Shown: positions 6,313 to 14,755, numbered from the stretch's first letter. The stretch: DNA of 16,414 bases from JBKHBT01 sp046542255 (GCA_046542255.1 JBKHBT010000074.1:1-16414); one strand, 5' to 3'. Program-made: numbers and translations. The notes: a model not told the origin generated them from the letters alone.

Positions 6313-7332
6313 ATGGAAGTAAGACTGGATGTAAAAGATGAATCTGTACTGGCGATAGTTGTCGCTGCCTTTACAAGCACGGGTAATCCTGTTAGCTCGA
6401 GGTTTATTGCTTCGCGGTCCCGTATAAAGATGTCGTCGGCGACTGTTCGCAATATCTGCCAGAAACTCGTCGATCTGGAATATCTGGACAAACCACATCG
6501 CAATGCCGGAAATATTCCAACAGTAAAAGCGATCAAATACTATGTAGAAAATATTCTAACTGATGCATCTGCTTCCAATCAGGACAAATGCGGCATAAAT
6601 AATATCATATCTAGCGAGCTGACGGATACTTATTCATACCTTATGGAGATGGGCGAATTCCTGTCCTTTCTTATTAATCAACTCGGACTTATTGTCGTTA
6701 TTCAGCCGCAGGAAATAAGATTACATCGGCTCGATGCCGTTCCGCTTTCGTCATCGGCGCTTTCGCTCATTGTGATATTATCCGATGGAAGCACAAGGAG
6801 CATAACTTTCAATAGCCCGGAAATCGGAAATACCAAAAGGATTTTGCCACTTGTGCAGGTCCTTAATGAAAGGCTCCATGGACTCAGCCTTTCGGAAATC
6901 CGCAATACAATCGATAAAAGACTCGATGATATTCGCGGAATGCAAAATAAATTCATCGATCTTCTCATAGATTCGGCTTTCAAGGTATTCGATGAGCCAA
7001 AGTCCAGCAAAAAAGTTTTCCCCGGCGATAAATTCCAGAGGGATTTCGCCGGATTCCTTCCCAATATTGAAAAACTCGAAAGAGCCATAGACGATTCCCA
7101 AATGATAGAAAATGCAATCGAAAGCCTTCAGGGCGAAAAACCTGGTGAAGTCAAACTCGAACAGGACAAAAATAGCGAGCTGTATCTCGTATGTTCTGAT
7201 TTCTATTCAAATGATGGCCCCGGCATAATTGGATTTATCGGGTCGATAAATCTCCCTTATAGAAGAATTGTACCGGTTATTAGATATGCATCTACCAAAT
7301 TTACCAGATATTTTACCAATGAAAGGAAATAA
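6313..7332 (+). CDS. hrcA: Heat-inducible transcription repressor HrcA
   Basis: 339 residues, the usual HrcA length. HrcA represses chaperone operons by binding the CIRCE operator and is kept active by GroEL. The N-terminal winged helix (about residues 8-75) has GNPVSSRFIASRS, then MSSATVRNICQKLVDLEYL and HRNAGNIPTVKAIKYYV, matching the family pattern GxPVxSRxL...SSATIRN...H.SAGRxPT...YYV. The central GAF-like and dimerisation regions include SSALSLIVILSDG and the Arg-rich LHGLSLSEIRNTIDKRL segment. It ends in the family-typical NLPYRRIVPVIRYASTKFT. The gene abuts grpE (two bases between stop and ATG), so the two form an operon. It has no visible Shine-Dalgarno sequence, unlike its neighbours. 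CIRCE was not found anywhere in the window, so its targets lie elsewhere or its operator has diverged. Confidence 0.93.
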   Translation: MEVRLDVKDESVLAIVVAAFTSTGNPVSSRFIASRSRIKMSSATVRNICQKLVDLEYLDKPHRNAGNIPTVKAIKYYVENILTDASASNQDKCGINNIISSELTDTYSYLMEMGEFLSFLINQLGLIVVIQPQEIRLHRLDAVPLSSSALSLIVILSDGSTRSITFNSPEIGNTKRILPLVQVLNERLHGLSLSEIRNTIDKRLDDIRGMQNKFIDLLIDSAFKVFDEPKSSKKVFPGDKFQRDFAGFLPNIEKLERAIDDSQMIENAIESLQGEKPGEVKLEQDKNSELYLVCSDFYSNDGPGIIGFIGSINLPYRRIVPVIRYASTKFTRYFTNERK

Positions 7333-7334
7333 TT

Positions 7335-7886
7335 ATGGATAAAGAAGACAAAAAGGTCGAAGACTTCCCATCGGAAGAGAAAGACGATAAAAAGGAAAAG
7401 TCGCAAGTAGAAATACTCGAAGAGAAAATAGAGAAGCTCCAAAAAGAACGCGATCAATTCGAAGACAAATACCTGCGTACACTCGCAGAATTCGAAAATT
7501 TCAAAAAGAGGCAGAAAAAGCTTTTCAATACCATGACCGAGCAATTCCGCGATGAGCTTATCGTGAAATTTGTCGAAGTACTCGATAATTTCGAACGCGC
7601 TCTCGCAGTTTGCCCTATAGATGACAAAGACGGCCATTTCGAAGGTTTCAAGATGATCGCGCAGCAGATACGTGAATTTCTCCATTCGGAAAATATCGCA
7701 CCTATCGATAATGCCGAAGAATCATTCGACCCTAATGTCCACGAGGCGATACAAAGCGTGCCTTCGGAAGAACATCCCTCCGGAAAGATTCTCGAAGTGC
7801 TACAAAAAGGCTATAAAAGAGATGATAAGTTGATAAGGCCTGCACGTGTCGTAGTGTCAGCTGGACCGAAAAAGGAAGAAGAATAA
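7335..7886 (+). CDS. grpE: Nucleotide exchange factor GrpE
   Basis: 183 residues. GrpE dimers release ADP from DnaK during the chaperone cycle in the cytosol. A charged, disordered N-terminus (about 25 residues, rich in Lys, Asp and Glu) leads into a long coiled coil with the conserved YLRTLAEFENFKKRQKK. The C-terminal beta-domain carries NVHEAIQSVPSEEHPSGKI, then VLQKGYKRDDKLIRPARVVV, which fits the GrpE signature. AAAGGA a few bases upstream supports the start. It follows hrcA directly. The classical hrcA-grpE-dnaK-dnaJ order stops here: no dnaK or dnaJ follows within the window. Confidence 0.95.
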   Translation: MDKEDKKVEDFPSEEKDDKKEKSQVEILEEKIEKLQKERDQFEDKYLRTLAEFENFKKRQKKLFNTMTEQFRDELIVKFVEVLDNFERALAVCPIDDKDGHFEGFKMIAQQIREFLHSENIAPIDNAEESFDPNVHEAIQSVPSEEHPSGKILEVLQKGYKRDDKLIRPARVVVSAGPKKEEE

Positions 7887-8002
7887 TTCCTGATTTAACG
7901 GGATTATTATTCAGATACATATTACATATATTAAATGAAAAGGCCATCTTTATCAATGGCAAGTCCATCTTCGAGATCGCCAATTTACGTTGAAAGGATA
8001 TA

Positions 8003-8743
8003 ATGAACTACTTCGAACTTGTAAATATCTCAGAAAGACATATGGATATCATAAATCCCATTTCGGAAGAAAAGATCGTCCAGATCGGGCAGATAGTCGA
8101 TATGGATGAAGATACAGAGATTATCGACTATGGCTGCGGATATGCTATGCCGCTTATCCTGTGGGCAGAAGTATTTGGGACAAAATGCCTGGGAATAGAA
8201 CTAAGAGAACATGCGATAAATCGCGCCCATGAGAATATCGAGATAAATAGCCTTCAAAGATATGTCAAAATCCATCACGAACATGGCAAGAAATACGATA
8301 GAAAAGGCAAAAAATACGATATCGCTTCCTGCATGGGGGCAACTTTCATCTGGGACAATCTCGATGAAGCTATCGAAGCGCTCAAGGATTCTATTAAAGA
8401 AAATGGCAGAATAATTCTGGCCGATGTATCCTGGAAGGCGGCCGATGTTCCAGATGAAGCGAGGAAGCTTATTCCCAGCACTCTTCAGGAAATTGATCTA
8501 TTTAATAAATTCGGCGAACACAATCTTGAGTTGATCTATATTATTCGCAGTTCCGATGATGATTGGGCGGAATATGAAGCCTCGAATTGGTATAGCCTGG
8601 CAGAATGGCTCCGCGAAAATCCTGATGATCCCAAAGCCGACCCTGTATCGGATCATCTAAGAATAAGCCAGAAGGAATATTTCCAGTATTTCCGGCAGTA
8701 TCTGAATTTTGCTGTTTATATTCTCGAAGAACGAAACTTCTAA
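8003..8743 (+). CDS. Class I SAM-dependent methyltransferase
   Basis: 246 residues, cytosolic. Motif I, EIIDYGCGYAMPLILWA (residues 39-55), is the SAM-binding glycine-rich loop. GIELREHAINRA supplies the acidic residue (E66) after strand 2, and YDIASCMGATFIW corresponds to the motif around strand 4. The C-terminal part (DDDWAEYEASNWYSLAEWLR, then ENPDD) matches a group of uncharacterised methyltransferases in which this Trp-rich region probably caps the substrate pocket. The substrate is unknown; small molecules are likelier than nucleic acids, but that is inference. AAAGGA before the ATG supports the start. It lies 116 bp after grpE and 19 bp before the aldolase gene, so it is probably cotranscribed with the latter. 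Confidence 0.85.
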   Translation: MNYFELVNISERHMDIINPISEEKIVQIGQIVDMDEDTEIIDYGCGYAMPLILWAEVFGTKCLGIELREHAINRAHENIEINSLQRYVKIHHEHGKKYDRKGKKYDIASCMGATFIWDNLDEAIEALKDSIKENGRIILADVSWKAADVPDEARKLIPSTLQEIDLFNKFGEHNLELIYIIRSSDDDWAEYEASNWYSLAEWLRENPDDPKADPVSDHLRISQKEYFQYFRQYLNFAVYILEERNF

Positions 8744-8762
8744 AATTTGAAAAGAGATAATA

Positions 8763-9554
8763 ATGGATATGAAAAAGCTTTCGACAAAATTCACAGAAAT
8801 TCAGAGCATTTCTAAATGGCTATGGGAAAAGGGCTGGGCAGAGCAAAATGCCGGTAATCTTTCTATCAATGTAACATCGGAAATCGATATCAATAAAAAT
8901 GCACTCGGGCTTTACGATTTTGTCGAGATGGAAATACCTTATGAGAATCTCGATGGCCAGGCATTTATCGTAAGCGCAACTGGCGCAAGGTTCCGTGATA
9001 TGGCAGAAGACCCAACAGTCGGCATACTTGTGATTTTCATATCCATCGAGCAAGGCGGATACTATATCATAAGCCACGATGATATTGATATCAGGCCATC
9101 ATCAGAATTTATCTCCCATCTTGCTATGCAGAGCTATTTCCTTGAAATTGATAACGATAGAAAAGCCATCCTGCATACTCATCCCACCAATATCATTGCA
9201 ATGACACATCTTCCGGAAATCCATATGCAGAATGAGCTGAATCGAGCGATATGGAAGATGCATACCGAAAGCCCTGTATTTCTTTATGATGGTGTTGGCC
9301 TTGGTGGTTTTGCGGTTCCGGGAAGCAAGGAATTGGCCGATATTTCCAAAAAGCTTCTCGAAGACCATAGGATAGTCGTATGGCCGCAACATGGCGCACT
9401 TGCAACATCCCCAACTCTGACCGAATGCTTCGACCTTCTCGATATAACAGAAAAATGCGCCGAGATTTATATCAAAGCCAAATCCTGCGGCTCTTTGCCT
9501 ACTGGAATGACAGATGAGCAGATCGTTGCGATTCGGGAATTTTGGAAGGTTTGA
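8763..9554 (+). CDS. rhaD: Class II aldolase, rhamnulose-1-phosphate aldolase (RhaD) type
   Basis: 263 residues, against 274 for E. coli RhaD. That enzyme splits L-rhamnulose 1-phosphate into dihydroxyacetone phosphate and L-lactaldehyde using Zn2+. The catalytic set is in place: E115 in SSEFISHL (E. coli E117), zinc ligands H138 and H140 in LHTHPTN (H141, H143) and H210 in VVWPQHGAL (H212). The WAEQNAGNLS segment near residue 25 and PTLTECFDLLDITEKCAEI near the C-terminus also follow E. coli RhaD closely. The start ATG 8763 has AAGAG upstream; ATG 8769 is an alternative. No rhamnose kinase, isomerase or transporter is present, so its substrate could instead be another deoxysugar phosphate, such as 5-deoxyribulose 1-phosphate in the DHAP shunt. 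The gene pairs with the methyltransferase. Family firm, substrate uncertain. Confidence 0.85.
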   Translation: MDMKKLSTKFTEIQSISKWLWEKGWAEQNAGNLSINVTSEIDINKNALGLYDFVEMEIPYENLDGQAFIVSATGARFRDMAEDPTVGILVIFISIEQGGYYIISHDDIDIRPSSEFISHLAMQSYFLEIDNDRKAILHTHPTNIIAMTHLPEIHMQNELNRAIWKMHTESPVFLYDGVGLGGFAVPGSKELADISKKLLEDHRIVVWPQHGALATSPTLTECFDLLDITEKCAEIYIKAKSCGSLPTGMTDEQIVAIREFWKV

Positions 9555-9604
9555 TCTCAGACAAGTGCTATTCCGTATTGTCATACTTCCTGGCTAAAAC
9601 ATCA

Positions 9605-9646
9605 GTAAAGCCTTTGCATTATATAGATACTTATATATTGCTTTAC
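9605..9646. repeat. Nested inverted repeat in the rhaD-secreted protein gap
   Basis: Outer arms GTAAAGC (9605-9611) and GCTTTAC (9640-9646) enclose an inner, imperfect AT-rich repeat (GCATTATATA at 9616-9625, TATATATTGC at 9632-9641). The 181-bp gap otherwise holds no gene that I can see. It could be a weak terminator for rhaD, an operator for the downstream gene, or chance in AT-rich DNA. Confidence 0.35.
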
Positions 9647-9735
9647 AAGAGATAAGTTCAAACTCTGAAAAGATTATTTTAAGCTTGCGATATTTGCATA
9701 AATTTCTTTATTATTATATGAAAGCCCAGGTTTTT

Positions 9736-12336
9736 ATGAATAAATTACTTTCCATAATCATATTAGTAATCGGTTTATTCGGTTCGCCGGTTCGTATTGC
9801 TCGTGATGTTCATTCTCGTGCTTCGGGGACTAATAATGCCCGGATAATCGTCGAGGATTCTGGTGGGCATCTCTATTGTGCCTATTCTGGCAATGATGGC
9901 GGTAACTACAATATCTACATCGCTCGCTCTACCGATGATGGCGTTACATGGGAATCGCGCTGGGCAGCTATCACTTCGGGCAGCGATGATAACTATGACC
10001 CGTCTTTGGCTATCGATTCTTTTGATACGCTACATGTGATCTGGCGGGGTAATATTTCGAGCGGTGAAGCCGATTTGCTCTATACAAAATACCCATCACC
10101 TTCTATTATGACAGTTTGCACCCATAGCGGATATCCAGGCGCATATTGCCCTTCGCTGGCTGTCGATAATAGCGGCAATCTGTATGCTGCATGGACAGGT
10201 TGTCCATCATCATGGGAGGTGCGATATGCATTTTTCGATAGGTCGCTTGGAACATGGGGCACAATCGAAGATATAGGAACCAGGACACCATCCAGATGGC
10301 CATCTATCGAAATCGATATAGCTGGAAATCCGCATATTGTCTATCGTAATGAATATTCCGGTAATTACCATGCTGCTCATAGATATAGGTCAGGCGGCTC
10401 ATGGAATGGCTTCAATGGCGCAGATCATGATACGCTGGATGAATTTGTAACTGGTTCATCTACAGTGGAATTTACATCGATATTTATCGACAATAGTGAC
10501 AATCTTTATGCTCTGTGGCTCTGGGAATCATCATTTTCTACGACACCCGATACTCTTAGGTTTCGCAAATATCGCGATCTAACATCGACCTGGCGACCGA
10601 TACAGGCCATCTGGGGCAATACATCCTCCGATGCAAGGGCTAGTTTCAATGGCGATGTTGTGGCAGATGAGCTGGGCAATGTTTTTGTGCTATATCATGA
10701 TTCGCAGAATATATATTGCGCAATATCGACCGATTTCGGCGAGACTTTTTTTCGAGATACCTTGCTTCAGGATGATAGCCAGGCCATAAATCCAAATGCA
10801 AGAGGTTCGAATTTTCCGCCATTTAATCGTCCTAACCGCGAATGTATCGACTATGTCTGGACATGGCTCGACCCGGATAGTGCGGTCAATTCACTGATGT
10901 TCGATAGGATGTGTATTTCCGAAGATATCATAGACAGCACGCATGTATGCGCCGAATTTGGAGAACCTGGCGAAAGCACCTATACATCCTGTTCCGATCA
11001 GGCGATCTATACATATATCCACTGCTGCGGCGGCGATACGATTCATTTGCTATCGGATACCAATACAGTCGATTATTTCGATTCGACCACAATGAGCTGG
11101 GTAACCCCCGTCTATCCGGCGGCATCGATTTGGGAGAGTTTCCGCAGGATCGATGCTGAATGGATATGGTTTGAATATCCTGCATCCAGCTATGAAAGCA
11201 GGTGGTTTCGGTCTTTTATGACGGCTTGTGATGAAATCGATTCGGCATATATCCATGTTCAATGCGATAATAAAGCACATATTTATGCCAATGGCAGCTA
11301 TATCGACACCACACATGGCAATTCCGGCGGCGGTTATGATGGCTGGCGGACAAGATATGAATTCGACCTTACGCCATATCTTCATGGCGGAGTCGATACT
11401 ATCGAGATTATTGGTGAGAATGCCAGTGGATATGCCGGCCTGATTTTCGAGATCGTTACTATTTGCCGTGCCGAATGTTGCGGAGAGATCGATGAATCGA
11501 CAATAGATTATACATTAAACGGCATACCTTATAGCACTTCCGACCCCGAGCTTAATTGGGTAGGCGATAGTGTTCTTATATTTGAACCAATTCCGTCCGA
11601 TACATTCGAAAATGGCGATACGATTACCGCCTGCCTCGAATATGCCGCCGATACATGCACTGGCATTTTCGACAGCACACTTTGTAGGACATTCTTTGTT
11701 GACCTTGCTCCGCCTGCGATATGGGATTTCTCACCTGTTCCAGATTCTACTGGAGATACATTATTGCCAGAGTTCTCATGGGCGATTTACGATTCTCTCT
11801 CCGGCCTTGATATTTCGAGTATCGAATTCTTTGTTGACAGTATTTTAGAAACTGTATCGGTTATTTGGGAAGATTCGCTCTGGCGATTTGATTATGCTCC
11901 TGATTCAGCATTGGAACGCGGTGATACATTATGGCTCTGTATCACAACAACCGACACTACATCGTACTGCGATGACAATATTCTCGATACCTGCTGGTAC
12001 TATACCACTATTGCCTGCAGGATGCTGGATGTCTGGGTAGATTGCCCATTTCCATGCGGCGAATTCGTGTCCTGTGAGGATCAATCTATGACTTTTGGTA
12101 TAACCGATACTGCTGGAGTCGGTATCGATAGCTCAAGGGCATATTTCACAATTATAAATCATCATTCAAGTGGTAGTGTGGATAGTTTCGGCCTGGAATT
12201 GCCTTCGCCATATATCGATTTCCGTTTTGGAGAGGATTCACTTTTGGTCCTTCGTAATAGCTGGCTCGATGGCGACAGTGTTACGATTATTCTGGATAGC
12301 CTATTCTCGGAAGATGGCTGCAAGACATTGCCCTGA
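9736..12336 (+). CDS. Large secreted protein: sialidase-like propeller plus Ig-like modules, C-terminus apparently cut short
   Basis: About 866 residues. The signal peptide is MNKLLSIIILVIGLFGSPVR. Residues about 20-380 resemble a BNR/sialidase-type beta-propeller, with Asp-box motifs STDDGVTWESRW and STDFGETF and repeated DNSGNLY/DNSDNLYALW blades. Residues about 475-575 look like a lectin or PA14-like beta-sandwich. From about 581 onward come Cys- and Asp-rich Ig-like modules (STIDYTLNG...DPELNW...GDSVLIFEP...VDLAPP) repeated roughly three times. The third module stops at SEDGCKTLP, short of its usual closing strand, and no T9SS sorting domain follows, unlike the 627-2450 protein. Start choice: ATG 9736 has CAGG a few bases upstream and begins the signal peptide; in-frame ATG 9718 and TTG 9685 are less likely. 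Probably envelope or extracellular. No catalytic sialidase residues could be assigned. Confidence 0.75.
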   Translation: MNKLLSIIILVIGLFGSPVRIARDVHSRASGTNNARIIVEDSGGHLYCAYSGNDGGNYNIYIARSTDDGVTWESRWAAITSGSDDNYDPSLAIDSFDTLHVIWRGNISSGEADLLYTKYPSPSIMTVCTHSGYPGAYCPSLAVDNSGNLYAAWTGCPSSWEVRYAFFDRSLGTWGTIEDIGTRTPSRWPSIEIDIAGNPHIVYRNEYSGNYHAAHRYRSGGSWNGFNGADHDTLDEFVTGSSTVEFTSIFIDNSDNLYALWLWESSFSTTPDTLRFRKYRDLTSTWRPIQAIWGNTSSDARASFNGDVVADELGNVFVLYHDSQNIYCAISTDFGETFFRDTLLQDDSQAINPNARGSNFPPFNRPNRECIDYVWTWLDPDSAVNSLMFDRMCISEDIIDSTHVCAEFGEPGESTYTSCSDQAIYTYIHCCGGDTIHLLSDTNTVDYFDSTTMSWVTPVYPAASIWESFRRIDAEWIWFEYPASSYESRWFRSFMTACDEIDSAYIHVQCDNKAHIYANGSYIDTTHGNSGGGYDGWRTRYEFDLTPYLHGGVDTIEIIGENASGYAGLIFEIVTICRAECCGEIDESTIDYTLNGIPYSTSDPELNWVGDSVLIFEPIPSDTFENGDTITACLEYAADTCTGIFDSTLCRTFFVDLAPPAIWDFSPVPDSTGDTLLPEFSWAIYDSLSGLDISSIEFFVDSILETVSVIWEDSLWRFDYAPDSALERGDTLWLCITTTDTTSYCDDNILDTCWYYTTIACRMLDVWVDCPFPCGEFVSCEDQSMTFGITDTAGVGIDSSRAYFTIINHHSSGSVDSFGLELPSPYIDFRFGEDSLLVLRNSWLDGDSVTIILDSLFSEDGCKTLP

Positions 12337-12358
12337 TTTTTTATATTACGCAGGGCAA
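12328..12358. terminator. Possible bidirectional terminator between convergent genes
   Basis: Arms TTGCCCTG (12328-12335) and CAGGGCAA (12351-12358) could pair over a 15-base loop that contains a T-run. The stem overlaps the stop codon of the secreted-protein gene and ends just before the stop of the minus-strand MBL gene. There is no T-tract after the stem on either strand, so termination is only a suggestion from position. Confidence 0.35.
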
Positions 12359-12362
12359 GCTT

Positions 12363-13007
12363 TCAATCTAATAGCGACTCCAATTTCGATTTTTCGATTT
12401 TCCCGCCATGTGTTATGTAATATTCTTCGAGATCCAGAGCAAGGAGGGTTTTCAGGCTTTTCTCGAGTATTTTTTGATTGTGTGTTATTGGAGTTAGCCG
12501 AAGGCCTAATACTTTCATTGCGACATCGCCGATTATTGCGATTTTATCCTGCAAAATAATGCTGGCTGATCCATGAGTATGGCCGGGCGTATGGATCATA
12601 TAGCCATCGATACCAAAGTGCCCTAGATCATATTTGCTTTCGAAGACAATATCTGGCTCGACTGATGGAAATCTATTTGTTCCAAAATCAACTAATAATG
12701 ATACCAATCGATTTTTGCTTTTAATATTGGCATTTATACCTGATTTTATAAATTCTGATTCATTTTTCTGGCAAATTATCTTTGCTTGGGTCATTTGTGC
12801 TAATGTCTTTAGGCCACCTGTATGGTCGCTATGTGCGTGAGTTATTGCGATAAATGATACCTCTTCTAATTCTTTGCCGATTTCTTCGATTTTAGCGAAT
12901 ATTTCTTTTTCGCGCCCATGCATTCCTGCATCGATGATGAATAATTTATCATTTTGCTCAACGATAAAGACAGTCGTAGCAAACTGTTTTACTTCATGAA
13001 TTTTCAT
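12363..13007 (-). CDS. MBL-fold metallo-hydrolase
   Basis: 214 residues, cytosolic. It has the complete metallo-beta-lactamase fold metal set: THAHSDH (H57, H59, D61, H62), H143 of the HTPGHTHGS segment, D161 in IIGDVAM and H200 near the C-terminus in YYITHGG. This is a dinuclear-metal hydrolase of the glyoxalase II-like group (COG0491). The substrate cannot be told from the sequence. The compact length and lack of extra domains fit small thioesterase, lactonase or lipid-phosphate-like hydrolases. Its start overlaps the end of the CPBP protease gene by 14 bases (ATGAAAATTCATGA), so it is the last gene of a coupled three-gene operon. It converges on the large secreted protein gene with a 26-bp gap. 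Confidence 0.9.
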   Translation of the reverse strand: MKIHEVKQFATTVFIVEQNDKLFIIDAGMHGREKEIFAKIEEIGKELEEVSFIAITHAHSDHTGGLKTLAQMTQAKIICQKNESEFIKSGINANIKSKNRLVSLLVDFGTNRFPSVEPDIVFESKYDLGHFGIDGYMIHTPGHTHGSASIILQDKIAIIGDVAMKVLGLRLTPITHNQKILEKSLKTLLALDLEEYYITHGGKIEKSKLESLLD

Positions 13008-13953
13008 ATCCAGTAATTACCTCGCTATTTTTAATAATCAAGTTTGTAAATATTATTATGATTATTGGAGCTAATATCGATCCCTCGAAACCGAAACTTC
13101 CGCCCGTTATCCAATCCGGGCCGATATTTTTGATTTGTATAATTCCATTTTGTGTCGTCCCGCTAACTCCGAAGCCATAAATCGCTCCCATGGAATAATT
13201 CCACGCGGCATGGATTCCTATCAGGAACCAAAGGTCACGCGTTTTTTCATAGTAGATTCCTGCAAAGAGGCCGAAAACAAAAATCATGATGATACCCGGA
13301 ATATAAAGGTTTGGGTTCATTGAATGAACCAATGTGAAAAGCAAAGCGGAAATTATTATAGCTTTTTTCTTGCTTTCTTTATCCATGAGTGTAGATAGAA
13401 TATACCCACGAAATATAAGCTCTTCAGCGAAACCGACAAATATCATTATAATAAGAAATACAAAAAGAAAATAAGGATCGAATTGAAAACCATAGACTTC
13501 AATCTGGCCAGTCAAAGCCAAAATTATAAACCCAATCGATATTGCCAAAAATCCTACAAGTAGGCCGATTCCGAATTTTCGTAAAACATTCGGCCTATAA
13601 AGACCTATATCTTTGAAAGACTTATTATCGATTTTATTTCTAAAAAGCCTCGATGCGAAAAATGCTGCCACTGCCATAGAAAAATATAGTACAAGTAAAA
13701 ACAGCATGGTATCAGGATTTGGCGAAAAGTTCTTGAAATCCTGCTGAAAAAATTCATGTCCATAGAATATTGAGAATATTATCGAAAATACTGTGGTAAG
13801 TGCAATAACTATTGCCAGTAATGTTAGTGCATAGAGCACTATCTTGCCGAAATTTGTCCTGATCCGTGGACGGACTTTTTCGGTTTTTTCCGCTGCAGAT
13901 TCTTCTATTTCCGGCTTGGGTTTTTCTTGCTCGATATCTTTTTTATCTTGCAT
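12994..13953 (-). CDS. CPBP family intramembrane metalloprotease
   Basis: 319 residues. A charged cytosolic N-terminus (about 35 residues) precedes roughly seven or eight hydrophobic helices. The three CPBP (formerly Abi, PF02517) motifs are all present: EELIFR (E177, E178, R182), FTLVH (F206, H210) and HAAWN (H248, N252). These form the metal site of the Rce1-like glutamyl intramembrane protease fold. Bacterial members include bacteriocin-immunity proteins and proteases of unknown substrate. The start overlaps the end of the dehydrogenase gene by 11 bases. A role in processing a membrane or prenylated peptide is possible, but no such substrate gene is seen nearby. Confidence 0.9.
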   Translation of the reverse strand: MQDKKDIEQEKPKPEIEESAAEKTEKVRPRIRTNFGKIVLYALTLLAIVIALTTVFSIIFSIFYGHEFFQQDFKNFSPNPDTMLFLLVLYFSMAVAAFFASRLFRNKIDNKSFKDIGLYRPNVLRKFGIGLLVGFLAISIGFIILALTGQIEVYGFQFDPYFLFVFLIIMIFVGFAEELIFRGYILSTLMDKESKKKAIIISALLFTLVHSMNPNLYIPGIIMIFVFGLFAGIYYEKTRDLWFLIGIHAAWNYSMGAIYGFGVSGTTQNGIIQIKNIGPDWITGGSFGFEGSILAPIIIIIFTNLIIKNSEVITGYENS

Positions 13954-14737
13954 CTTTCTTACCTATTACAATTTTCGCAAAGAATTTGAAAAACGGCATT
14001 CTGCGTGCCAGAGGCACCAGATGGTTCATAAATCCTGGAATAATCACTGTCTTTCTATATTTTAGCTTTTTCAATGATATCTCCGCGACTTTATCGCTTT
14101 TCATCCAGAATATGCTCGGGATGTCATTCCTATCGAATTTTTCATATTCTTCTGTATCGTGGAAACCGCTATAAGTGAATCCTGGGCAAAGTGCCTGTAT
14201 TTTGATATTCTTTCCTGCCAGCTCTTTCTGCAAAGCCAGCGAGAATGCATTCAGGAATGCTTTAGTAGCGCCATAGGTTGTATTTCCAGCGACATGTGTG
14301 TAAGCTGCTACCGATGACACATTTATTATGATACCGTTATCTTTGTCTATCATATTCGGCAATGCTGCATGAATAAGCCTTATTGTAGCAGAATCGTGCA
14401 CATCGATCATCTTGATTTCATCTTCGATATCTTTTTCATAGAAATATTTGCTTGTTCCGAATCCGGCATTATTAATTAGCAAATCGATATCATTTTCTCG
14501 AATGAATTCGCATAGATTCGCAATTTGCTTCTCATCTGCCAGGTCGCATTGAAATACAATGATTTTGGTATCGTATTTTTCTTCCAGCTCTTTTTTTATA
14601 TTTTGGAGAATTTCATCACGTCTTGCGACAATTATCAGGTTTGCGCCTTTTTGTGCGAGTATTTTGGTAAATGATCTTCCGATACCGCTGGATGCGCCCG
14701 TAATTAAGGCATTGCTATTTTCTAATGCAACATTCAT
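13943..14737 (-). CDS. Short-chain dehydrogenase/reductase (SDR)
   Basis: 264 residues of the classical SDR family, an NAD(P)H-dependent oxidoreductase. The cofactor loop TGASSGIG is at residues 13-20, and VARRDE after strand 2 suggests NADPH preference. NNAG is at 89-92, and the catalytic Ser-Tyr-Lys is S142, Y155, K159 (YGATK), followed by CPGFTYSGF. The C-terminus (PGFMNHLVPLARRMPFFKFF) resembles COG0300 (DltE/steroid dehydrogenase-like) members, often linked to lipid or ketone substrates and loosely to membranes. Start choice: ATG 14737 begins the domain directly and lies a short distance from a TATAAT box; a TTG at 14773 would extend it by 12 codons but lacks a ribosome-binding site. It is the first gene of the minus-strand operon. 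Substrate unknown. Confidence 0.88.
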   Translation of the reverse strand: MNVALENSNALITGASSGIGRSFTKILAQKGANLIIVARRDEILQNIKKELEEKYDTKIIVFQCDLADEKQIANLCEFIRENDIDLLINNAGFGTSKYFYEKDIEDEIKMIDVHDSATIRLIHAALPNMIDKDNGIIINVSSVAAYTHVAGNTTYGATKAFLNAFSLALQKELAGKNIKIQALCPGFTYSGFHDTEEYEKFDRNDIPSIFWMKSDKVAEISLKKLKYRKTVIIPGFMNHLVPLARRMPFFKFFAKIVIGKKDAR

Positions 14738-14755
14738 AGGTTTTGAATATAATAT

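Noticed and set aside
7887..8002. Small gene or riboswitch between grpE and the methyltransferase
   Set aside because: Only a 5-bp stem (GCCAT/ATGGC) is visible, with no start-codon frame of useful length and no known riboswitch core.
12170..12559. Open frame of 129 codons spanning the end of the secreted protein gene and the MBL gene
   Set aside because: It overlaps both real genes in other frames and its translation has no family resemblance.
12994..13953. CPBP protein as bacteriocin immunity or phage abortive infection factor
   Set aside because: The old Abi name alone does not support it; no bacteriocin precursor, exporter or defence partner is adjacent.
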